64,000 bases of DNA. It comes from Apostichopus japonicus. Lineage: Eukaryota; Echinodermata; Holothuroidea; Aspidochirotida; Stichopodidae. The translations under genes were made by a program, and so were the position numbers. The stretch lies in assembly GCF_037975245.1 (NCBI RefSeq), contig NC_092573.1:1358001-1422000 (forward strand). Direction: 5' to 3'. Below, one piece after another: positions 23,740-34,200 of the stretch. The notes beneath the pieces were generated by a model. It saw only the letters and a list, made by a program, of their open reading frames with translations, had not been told where the DNA came from and did no database searches. Numbering within the stretch: the first letter of the stretch is position 1; every line of letters starts with the position of its first letter.

Positions 23740-26700
23740 TCAACCATCGCTAAATGTTGTTTTCTTTCCAGCAAAATTGTGGACAACCTTTTGTCTTTTC
23801 TTTGCTAGCCAAGATGGATGCATTTCTTTATCCTTGTTATCCTCCAAGGGTTCTCTCTGCTTTGTTGGTAATGAACTTTTGTTTCTCTGTTCTTGGTACG
23901 TATGTGATTTTGAAGAGAGGGGTTTGTCTCCTCCACGGTATGAAGAAATCGAATTGTTTCCACGGCCTCGTCCACGTCCACGATTCGAGAAAACTTCGGG
24001 TGACATGTTCTTAAGAGGACCATCTGAGTGAGATCTGGTACGGGGACCTGTTGCAGTGCCCCTTCCTCTTCCTGTTGCAGTGCCCCTTCCTCTTCCTGTT
24101 GCAGTGCCCCTTCCTCTTCCACGGTTTGAAGGAACTGGAGGAAAGAAAGATACAAGTTCAAGTATGATGCAACATCTAAGAAAGTGAACCTTTACTGGCC
24201 TCCAATTCATCAAAGAATCAACTAAAAAATTCTTTTGCTAACTTGGAAGGCCCTTCATGGGCAAACACCTCAATATTTGTGTGATCTCATCTCCCCTTAC
24301 AAGCCAACTCGTTCACTCCGCTTTCAACATGCTAATCTCTTCATTGACCCTCTCTTCAAATTCGATGGATATGGTGGTCGTGCATTTTCTAGAACTGGCC
24401 CTCGTTTATGGAATTCCATGCCAAATGAACTCGGACATTACTACTCACTGAATAGGTTCAAGACACAGCTTAAAACCTTTCTCTTTCAAGGAGCTTTTGA
24501 AGTGTTCCGCGATATCAGCGCTTTATAAATACTGATTGATGAATAAACAAGGTTACTCTGCTGTAGCTAAAAAATTTCCCATAGATTTCAAGATCACATG
24601 CATTTCAATCATCATCTATAACTATGAATACAAAGATTTCAAGACAATATTTTGAATTACCCTCAAATTGGAAATAAGTATAACACATTCACATTATATA
24701 TGGAACTACACACCAAAATTCATGGAACTACAACACCACCAAAATTAGGGATAGTATGTATGTACTACCCATGTAAAACCCAAACTGTGTTTCATCACTT
24801 ACCGCTTCCTTCTGGACTTTGAATGGATATTGGGGCACTTATTCCTGGTATGTGTCTATGCTTGGACTGTTTTGCTGTTTGGTTAGGCAGGTCTACCTTA
24901 GCTACTGATGTTCCCCTAGGCCTTTTCTCCGGTCTAATACCCTGCTCCGTTTTCTCTTCCTTGACAAGTTCATCATCATCTTCAAGTGATGTCATAGCAA
25001 TATCTCCTTCATCTGTTAAGTTGCTGGTCCTTAAATCAGTTGTAGTTTCATCTGATGGGGGGTTGGATTTCAATCTACAAAGTACATATAAAGGAAACAT
25101 TGTGGTATAAGTCAAAGGTCACTTGAGGTCAACACCTGAGAACAATGTTAATTATATTTCCTGAAAGGGAATGTTGATGTCATAAAAGCCATGTTACTTG
25201 CCACCAATGGATTCAAGGTTGTTTAGATGTGTAAAATCTTACATACCATATATAACTTCTCAAGAATTGCAACTTGAAGAACGTTTGTACATAGATAATA
25301 TATTTTAGAACCTAATGTGATACAACAACTCTACAGCTTCTGCTAGAGGGCAAAATATTTTGAGGTCGAAAGATGTCAGAACCTGAGCTGCCACTCGAAT
25401 ACATCAGGATAATTATTAAATACCCAGTTATGAAATTATTGCAATCATAAAATCTCAGTGAGCAAGAAAATACAAACAACACAAGAGACTCACGTTGACT
25501 TTGCTTCAGAGTTTCCTCTCTTTGAAGACAGAAAAAATGATTCTCCTTCATCTTCATCACTTTCCTGCTCACTTTCCTCCTCCTCCTCCTCTTCCTCCTC
25601 CTCCTCTTCCTCTTCCTTCTCCTCATCATGAGATTCTGATGGATTTTTCTCTGGCATATCTGACTTGTTTGCTTCATTTTCTTTTATTTCTTTGGTCAAG
25701 TTCATGTCATCTTCATCTCTTATTTTTTCTTCTTCTTTCCTGACTTTTTTGGGTTTTTTATGCTGTCTCTTTGACTGCAACAGATCTGGTGTGACTAAAT
25801 CTGAAAAAAATAAAGACACAAATATGGAAGCATGTAAGATACGGAGAAGAAACTATCTCGTCAATAAACAAAATTACCACTACATGCATATAACTTGCAA
25901 AACTCAACATATAAAGCCAAACATCAGTGAATCTCTTACATATTATTACACTCCACTTACATTGTGTTTCTCTCCTTAGTAATTGTATTAATTAAAATGC
26001 TTCTTCTTTGAAAATCAGACAAACATAAACCTAAAAGGTGATGCTATAGGAGAACCTGGTTATCTTTATAGTAAACCAACAGTGATTTTCATGAATGTTT
26101 TAATATCTAAGAATAATAATAACATTTATCTTCATTTTTTCTTGGAAACATTTCTCTCAGTACTACCTGTAAGAAGTATGCTTAAATTCAGCAGCAATTG
26201 TAATGTAACATATTAAAGATACTACCTTTGAAGGTGGCTAATCTCTTTACAAATACTGGATGTTTTATAAGCCGAGAAAGAGCCTTTTCTCTTGCTGTTT
26301 CCATCACCTGCAAAGAAAACAAGAAGAAGGGAAATCTACAACAAAAATTTATTTTATATGTAATATTGGTGCAGAAGAGATGGTGGTTTATCTAAATGGA
26401 TGACTTTTCACTGCCATAATCAAACTTCAAAGTTTAAACAGCTCACAGCTAAACAGTTTACTTGAAATCATAAATATTATCAATTACTAACATGTTAACG
26501 ATCTGTTGTGTAGTACACACGTATGTAATGTAGACAACACAAGTAGAAATAATGACAAACTCAACTAGGTAGAAGATTAACATATATCTATTCTACATCC
26601 TCCTTCACTGATACCCAGATTACAACTGCACAAATGTGACAATAAAAATAGTAATCATATTTTAACTATGATAATGGTCACCATGTTAACATATATACTT

Positions 26701-28827
26701 CCATATACTGTAGTCTCCAAAGTACACTTTCTTGGTAACTAACTAGTGTGGCCTTAGATTTAGTTCATGGACAGTAGGCTGGAGGGTCAGGTAATAAATC
26801 CTCACCAGCTTGCATACACTTGTATAAACTTGCATGCAGCTTGCATACACTAATGATATCAAAATCAGAATACAACATGATGTTACCATTTGAAAGTTCC
26901 CAATTTTCCTTAACAAATAGAGGATATCAGAACAGCCTCAAAGCACCTTACTATATTCAAACTCAATATCTCACTTGGCTATAAAAAATACTTGAAAAGG
27001 TTCAAATGCATGGCACTGTAAGACCTCAACTGCAAACACAATCCTGAATTTACAACTGACCTCATTAGTGGTACCAGTCTTCATCAAAGCTGAGTATGTG
27101 ACATCATCAGGTACCCAGCGTTTCATGGCTTGCATAACTTCTACCAATCTATCACATCTTCTTTTGTTTTTCTCCAATTCTTCAGGTTTACCTCTAATGG
27201 TAGCAAAAGATATATTTGAAAGACTGAATACATTCAAGTTACATAAATAAAATCCTTATTTTATATACATATATATATCTATATATATCTACATTTAAAT
27301 AATTTTCAGTAAAGGCTTGAAGCAAATGATTTTTGATTCTTAAAAGAGATGAGTCACCTATATTGATCTGCAGTTGCATTTGGCAATGGCAGAATTCCCC
27401 TTTCAGCAGGTCATTTTTGTTTACATGTAGCTACAGTATAACACTTAAAATATTCTTTGTATCATTGAAATTGACTTACTTTTTGTTTCTTAACTGTTTT
27501 ATTTGTCTTGTCAGATTCTTCACCACTTGTACCTTTACCTTCTTTACAGTTTTCCTCATTATAACAACCTGGTGAAAACAAAGAACAAATGTAAGAACAA
27601 ATCATAATATGATATCAAGTTGAAGTTTATCAGTATCAGAGCTCCTACGATACTTCATACTATCAGGATCAGGAGGATGAAACAAATAGAATGAAAATTG
27701 ATAGTGCAGGAAGGATTCTCCCAGAACATATTCCAACAATTTCAACCAAAATTTTTTACAACCTATCATGTTGACTTTCTCCTTAATTTTCTGCTTATAT
27801 CAAAATACCTAACAATAACATGTAGAGGACTGAAGTGACCATTTTGACTGATTACTAGGCCCATTTGAATTCTAGCATATCTTAGATCTTTGGCTAGGCC
27901 CTAGATTACTTTACAGATGATTATTTATATGCTGTCTTCCTTTGATTTTTTTCTATTTTATCTTGGGCTGAGACCATATAAGGGTCCCAAATCTGAGCTG
28001 CAGTATAGTCAGTATTGCGAAGTTCGGAACACTGCGAAGTTCGAACACCCCTAAGAAATACACGATTTCACCATGACAACATTCAGCAAGAGCCAATTTC
28101 ACGAAAAACTACGAAGCTACAGTTATTTTCTCTCCAAAATGACCCGTGTGCAAGCAAGTTCTTACATATTTGTCAATAAAAGGAAGTTATAGTTTTGGGG
28201 GTTTTAAGGCTTAGGTGTCCAAATACGAAGTGTCCATGCTACTATTACTAATATTATTTATTAGTGGACAGGTACAGTAGACAGCTAAGCAAGTAAAGGA
28301 TTGCAGGTGAGTAGTTAGGTCAGGTACTAATTTAGAATCCGTACCAATCGACCCTACTTAACCCCTAACCCTATTCCCTACTTCCTTACCCTACTCCCTT
28401 ACCATATTCCCTATTTCCTAACCCTACTTCCTAAGCCCTACCTGTAATTCCTAACCCCTAACCCTACTCCTTAACCCTACTTTCTAACCCCTAACCTTAT
28501 TCTGTCGATTCGAAGTAAGCTTTCCATTCATATGGTACGGATTCTAAAGTTAGGCCTTAGGTCATTTACCTTATTCATCTGGTTGTAGAATAGGAAAGAC
28601 TCAATTACAAGTTCACACCAACAGGCAATATGGCAATAACTATTAATTTGTGCAATAAGAAACAAAGTTTCGTTTAACTACTACTAACAGCATGACATAG
28701 GTTACAAACATGTGTTGTGAAGATTCTAATCTCATTTGTAGAAATAACAACCCGCAACGATCGGTTTGCAGAAAATGAAAGAATAGAAGAAGAAACTTAC
28801 TTCGTTATTGAACTGAACTTTATCCAT
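23740..28827 (-). CDS. SRFBP1: SRF-binding protein 1 / BUD22-like nuclear protein, complete, 7 exons, 434 aa
   Basis: SRFBP1 binds serum response factor and belongs to the BUD22 family linked to small-subunit ribosome biogenesis. Exons on the minus strand: 28827-28801, 27568-27480, 27193-27061, 26307-26226, 25800-25494, 25074-24803, 24134-23740. The phases agree and give 434 aa against 429 in human. The N-terminal BUD22 region reads MDKVQFNNE, then VVIMRKTVKKVKVQVVKNL, then the ERAIARL-like segment REKALSRLIKHPVF. The middle is lysine/acid-rich with a long Glu run (exon 5). The last exon has three copies of RGRGTATG and a second RGRGRG patch, then ends in EMHPSWLAKKRQ and FAGKKTTF, the conserved C-terminus that in human reads LHPSWEASRRRK and QGKKITFDD. 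The extra RG-rich block is an insertion relative to human as I recall it and could bind RNA. Confidence 0.9.
24060..24122 (-). repeat. 24-bp coding tandem repeat (RGRGTATG) in SRFBP1 exon 7
   Basis: On the plus strand the phrase CTTCCTCTTCCTGTTGCAGT and following GCCC recurs in register, giving three in-frame RGRGTATG units at the start of the last exon. Because the unit is a multiple of three, copy number can vary without breaking the frame. Confidence 0.85.
24189..24550 (+). mobile_element. 3' fragment of a CR1/Rex-like non-LTR retrotransposon, antisense in an SRFBP1 intron
   Basis: The plus-strand frame reads LYWPPIHQRIN, an in-frame stop, then KILLLTWKALHG, PQYLCDLISPY, RTGPRLWNSMPNEL and FKTQLKTFLF before a stop at about 24528. 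This is the standard C-terminal region of CR1/L2/Rex-type reverse transcriptase ORFs (YKALHGxxPxYLxDLI, APRLWNSLPxxLR, FKxxLKTxLF). The sequence after the stop, GCGCTTTATAAATACTGATT then GATGAATAAA, is typical of their 3' ends. The fragment is 5'-truncated with one internal stop, so it is dead. Confidence 0.85.
28026..28235. mobile_element. Possible ~210-bp MITE with imperfect inverted ends (SRFBP1 intron 1)
   Basis: The left end reads GGAACACTGCGAAGTTCGAA then CACCCCTAAG (28026-28055). The right end, reverse complemented, reads GGACACTTCGTATTTGGACA then CCTAAG (28235-28210). The ends match imperfectly and the interior is noncoding. Target-site duplications are not clear. It lies about 100 bp from a second inverted-repeat element. 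Confidence 0.45.
28331..28548. mobile_element. 218-bp MITE-like element with perfect 16-bp inverted ends and telomere-like interior
   Basis: TTTAGAATCCGTACCA at 28331-28346 is the exact reverse complement of TGGTACGGATTCTAAA at 28533-28548. Outside it both flanks contain CTAA/TTAG, so the inverted repeat may extend a few bases with a gap. The interior is largely degenerate CCCTAA-type sequence: CCTAACCCTA alternates with CCCTACTTCC and CCTTACCCTA. The element lies in the first intron of SRFBP1. Confidence 0.65.
28360..28500. repeat. Degenerate interstitial CCCTAA-like (telomere-type) array
   Basis: About 140 bp of loosely repeated CCCTAA/CCTAACCC/CCCTACTY sit on the plus strand, confined between the inverted ends of the MITE-like element. 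The animal telomere repeat is TTAGGG. The copies are too degenerate to be a recent telomere capture. Confidence 0.7.
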
Positions 28828-30188
28828 TGCAGGTTCTAGAGAGTGGAAGCGAGGAGATATTTGTTGCTCGTGTCGACCTTTACTTTACGTGAAACCAGAC
28901 AGGCTGTGGTACTAGCATTTTCAACATAGATTTTTAGCAAATAATGCTTGCGCATTACAGTCAGACTTCATTTAGCAGGCGCTTTATGTAACTAAGGGAA
29001 CATCGGGGCATTTAACCAGTGTAAGTGAACAAAAATTAGCGTAAAGTTAAGCATTTGTTTTCCAGAACCTGTTGACTGTCAAAACAATTTATCGGTTTTA
29101 CAGAAATATAACAGGTGAGCCATCAAGATTGATCCGCATTTGTTAGATGTCTGGGGCTGGGAGAAGTGTGGTAGCAAGGAGGAAGTGCATGTAATTAAGA
29201 GTCCCCAAAGGAGAGTCTGTATTAACCTTGGGTGAGCATCTGTTTAAATTTGGTACTTATAGACGTCCGGATATGGCACTCTCGAGCATCTTCCGTTGAA
29301 GATTTTTTTTTGCCCACATTTTGGTGGATATCATGAAAGTTGAACTGTTTATGTTTGGGTTCAGGTGGCAAAGCCTCTGGAAAGCTGAAGCGTTTTGTTC
29401 TCTAGTAGCAATTATAATAAAAAAATGCATGTGTGATATAGGCCTACATCTTCACTTTTCAAATGATTAATTTAAAGGAACGTCTAATGGCGGTAATCTG
29501 ACCTAGTTTCGAATGAGGTGTAACAGAAGTGTCAGACACCACCATCGATCCCAGAAAATACACACACACAGCTTGCTACCATCGGTAATTAGACACTAGT
29601 GTACAGTCAGTACATACAGCTGCGGTCAATACCCACAGCACAGTGTACAAACAATACAGCGATGGACATCTCAGGTCCAGCTAAAGATAACAAGGTATCA
29701 CGTTTCATTACTGTACTGTCTGCATTTTGTAGCGACACGAACAAACGTCACTTGCAAGCAACGGAAAGTTAACTTTTTCAGATGGCCGCACGGGGTTTGG
29801 GCCGAGTCTTCAATGCCTTTAAGCATAAAATACACTTGAAAGAGAAACTCAGTTCAATGGAATGTATTTAAAAGTCCCAATGGGTGTCCAGGGAGCGAAG
29901 CTCCCAGAAACTGTAGCAGATTGAGATATTTCTTGTTTTACCTCATTGGTCTTCTCTTTGGAACTCCTCCCACTTTGTTCTAAACATAGCTTGGCTGTTG
30001 GAGGGGGGGGGGGGAGCAGGATGTGGGTCAAAAAATTTAGGAAACAACTACTTAAGTTTCAATGGGTTCCGTTTATACAGCCTTGGACTGGTCTTCAGGA
30101 TGTAAAATCAATGGCAATCCTTTTTCCAGATGACAGTGCATGGTGTCAGTGATGTTCATTTTATTTTTCTCACACAGGAGCAATTAAC
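28828..30188. promoter_or_regulatory. Shared head-to-head region between SRFBP1 and FAM227
   Basis: The two start codons, minus at 28827 and plus at 30189, point away from each other across 1.36 kb. The segment probably contains both promoters and a 5' UTR exon of the plus-strand gene. A consensus donor at 29115 (ACAG|GTGAGC) could join the acceptor at 30177 (CACAG|GAGC). The second copy of the dispersed 250-bp repeat lies inside it. No TATA box is evident. Confidence 0.45.
29572..29822. repeat. Dispersed ~250-bp repeat, copy 2
   Basis: Same-orientation copy of 4257-4508, about 90% identical, with small indels near its end (ACAAACGTCACTTGCAAGCA is shared). A CA-rich run precedes it. No terminal repeats or coding potential were seen. 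Confidence 0.85.
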
Positions 30189-31162
30189 ATGATTCTCAGT
30201 GGCAGTGAGGGGGACAGGGTTGCAGGAAAAGCAGATGCACAGGTCAACGAATCAGAACCGCCATCAACCTTTGAGGAATTTCTAAAGAAAGAAAGACTGG
30301 TTTGTAATTTACATTTGAAAGGATATATAGGGCAATTAAGACAGAAGTATTAAGCCATGACAAACTCTCATACTGGCTATTTTGCATGTTTTTGCTTTGA
30401 TCGTTTCGACTAGGGTAAATTTATGATAGAATGTAAACCTGTTATCTTCACATTTCATTCTCTGGCTTTTACCTTCCTCATTCCCTCTTAATTATCTGGT
30501 AATTATAGTGGTGTCACTTTTAGCTTGAATCCATTTTAATATGAAGATTCTGCAGTCTAGCTATGTGATTGTGCACGCTAGGGATAAAGTTAAAGGAAAT
30601 GTTAAGTATTTACAAATAATCTTTGCTAACAAGCAGAATATCAGTATTGCATGAATGGGTAGCATGTCAAGAAGTCCAGCAATGTATATCACTGTATAGC
30701 AGCAGTTAAGTAATATTGATAATGATAGTCCAGCAAACTAAATGTTACTGCCAAAAAATTCCCCCTTTTCAATTGTTATCTCAGATGCTTGGAGGTTGAG
30801 AAGCATTTTATGGCTTGTGAACTGCTATCTTGTATCTAGATATTTCCTATATAAGGCTGGATGCATCCTACTAGCCATGTGCACAGAAAGTGTTGTAAAT
30901 CTCATAATGCTTGTTCTATTTCAGTTCTAGTTGTTTACTGTCATACAGAGCGCATAACCATTTCTGAGGATTAACCTTCTTTTTTATAAACCAACAGTCC
31001 GACTGGCCCGTCATCAATGACAGTGACACCAAATTTGACCTGGAGAGTGAGAGGAATATGTTGGGCTCTGTTGATGAAATCATCGAGTCCTTCAGAGAAC
31101 ATGCTCGTATCCTTTGAAACAACTCTTCACACACTCAGATATCAAGTCTGTCAAAATATCTA

Positions 31163-31207
<45 letters not shown>

Positions 31208-34200
31208 TTGGGGGGGGGGGGGTGGTCTGTTTAGGTTCAAAGAAGCTGAGGTGCCTCTATTGGATTCAAAGGCTTCTGTTGTAGATATAACATGTTTACA
31301 ATTTTTTAAATGGTTAGGTGGTTGTTGAAGTTTGTATGTCCAAAAAGCTGTTTACCTGTTTTTTTTTTAAATATTTTGGAAGCCACTTTGTCTATGGGTC
31401 ACCTGGTGTGGGAGGGGGATTTGAGTAACGTGAGGTTTTGTTCAAAATATTTTGTTTTTACCAAATTATTTGATTTAGGTACTCTTTATTGAGGTGAGGT
31501 AATGTTATGAGGAATAGTACAGTGGATTATAATCACAAGCTGGCTGGGCTTAAGTGTCGAGCTACACTAGATTGAAACGTTGTATGTAGATTGTTTCTTT
31601 TTGTTTACAATATTAGATCTTGCCAATACAAGTAATTAAATGACACAAGTCACAGTGGATAAGGTAATGACAGCTTGATTTCTGCTGTTTGGTTTAATTG
31701 CATCATTGTAATAAAATATGATATGAATGAACAAAATGGGAATGCCTTTTTCTGCATTCTCTGGAATCAGATTGTATCAGCATCAAGAGGGCAGGTAGTA
31801 AAGGGGTAAAACAATTTCTGTGTTAATGGATTTGGCAAGATGTTTAGCTGATATCTTTGCACCAAAAATTAGAGTTGTTCCTGTGAGGAGGAGATGTAAA
31901 CACTTTTTTTTAAGTTATTAAAATCCTCATCAAAGTCAGATTTAGCTTTGTTATGTCCTTAGAAGGATATTGCAATTATTTCTTAATGATATGGATCAGC
32001 TGTTGCAACAAATATTCTGGATAACTTAGACACAAAGATAGACAACCTGCAGAGGAGGTTAGACGTCTATGCCCAAATGATAGTTACAGATGAGACGCGA
32101 GCAATAGGAATGGGAAATATGTTCCAATCACCCAGTTCAGGTAAGTACTGGTATATGACACCTGCTTCAGGCTAAACTTAAATATCAAGTCATTATCGCA
32201 TCTTCCCAGCTGTAGAGGGAAATGGAATGGCTGAATTAGGAGCTAGCATCAAGAGTCAAGCTCGAAGAGGAGGAGGTTAGAGGGGGGGGGGGGAGTGGAT
32301 TCAAGCTTGGAGAGGAGGTGGGGGGTGGGAAAGAGAGGGGCATTCCAGTCTGCTCTTCTGATGAAGCCACTAGCTCAGCAGCATGTTCCACAGAGTAGTT
32401 TATCCTACTATAGAAGTTTCAGTCTGATAATATTAAATGTCCTCTGTGCTGGCCTCAGATTTTAACAAGCTAAATGTTGACAGATATTTTAAAAGTTCTA
32501 ACCATCAGGAATTGATTATGATCGTAATAAGCATTCCTGTCCTAACAGTAGCAATATAAAAAACTGCTATCAATGGTGGCCCATTGTTGTTGATTTTTCT
32601 CTCATATATGGGAGGAATAAGAGTGGAAGGAGGGGAGGGGGGGGGGAGTGAGAGGTCAATACATATGACTCACAAGAAAGGTTAAATGACCTTTGAGTGT
32701 ATACAGACAGTTTCGATGTTACAACCATTACTGATGGATGAGGAATATCACAACATGATGAAATTTAGTCATTCACCTTCTAAATATTTCTACCCAAAAT
32801 GACTGAGTAGAATTTTTTATGATATTTTTCACTTTTAATGTTTGGTATTTATAGGACCAGTTGTATACAATGCAGGTACGTATCCAGATGTTCACATTAT
32901 CCTTCAATTTTTCTCCTTGCACATTCTCTGACTATCACTGCCAATATTGTCTTCTCATGATTCAATTTACCATGTGTGTTGTTTCTGCTATTATATTCTT
33001 TAACATTAATCATGTACAGGCAAACCTCATTCTTGGTGTTATAACCTTACAACAACCTGTTACATATATGTTCATACTAGTGCCTGAAAGGAAAGTTGAA
33101 TTAGTCTGGTTCCAAACTTCTTATGACATATTACTTCCAAAGTGTATATAAATATGTAAATATGTAAAATTTCAGTGGTTACATTAGAACTCATGAGCTG
33201 CAATTATGAATTTCTGTTAAGGAGAAACTATGGATGTAGCATCAAAAACTTAGAAATGGCTCATTTCATTTCAACTGCTCAACCTTCATCATATCAGGCA
33301 TATCAAAATGGTGAAAAGTTAAGAATTAAGAAGGAAAATGAAGGACTAATACAGTATGGAATATTTTAAAAATAAATTTACTATCTTTATAACATATTAA
33401 GCCTAACATTGAGTGTTATAGTAGGGATGGGTAGTAACAATATCTTTCCATAACTCGTTTTCCTTTTCCGTGTAACCTTGTTTCATGAACTCATATTAAT
33501 TTAAACTCATATTTATTGTTTTAGTGTTGTCATAAATTCTTTGAAATGAAATCTAATGCATTTTTCTTCCTAATCATATATTTTTTCCTTCCATAACGTT
33601 TAAATTGGTAACAATTGCGTGACCCCACGTGACAATTTCCTTCTCACCTACAGTAATATGCCTAATATCTATCCCATCATTTTGTTTTGCAGTGTGTTAA
33701 ATTAAATTAAATTAATCTTCACAAAGCCTGTTAATAATCTGTACCTACTTTTAAATGGAAGCATTTGACCATGAATGTCTTTAAGGAAAATATTCAGATT
33801 CTTAAAGAATAATCTTTAACTACTATGTGAAAAAAAAAAAATTTTTGTGTTAAACTTCCAGTATGTATTTTTGTTAGACTAGGTATTAACAAACTCAAAT
33901 TTACTCAGATTTTGGAGTAATAATATGTTCTCTCACCCGTCTATTGAAGTAATATTAAGTTTCAAACAAAGAAAGAAATCTGCTTAAAATACTTGGACTA
34001 CATACATAGTTTTACATAAATCTGTAGGTTTGGTCAGTGAACATGTCAGTGATTGGCCAGTTTGAAGGGATGGAGATTGCACATACGATAATTTTAACCT
34101 GCCTCCAAATTCTTTGAACGCATCCGGAAGGAGTAAGCTTGTTTGATTTGCCATCAGTGGCAAGGTTTTTTATCAGCAAGTTAACTGTTTCCTGAATGAT

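Noticed and set aside
23693..24031. Plus-strand and second minus-strand frames over 23.7-24.2 kb
   Set aside because: They overlap the SRFBP1 last exon, whose conserved C-terminus fixes the true frame.
28360..28500. A true telomere or chromosome end
   Set aside because: The repeats are degenerate, short and enclosed by inverted repeats inside a gene intron.
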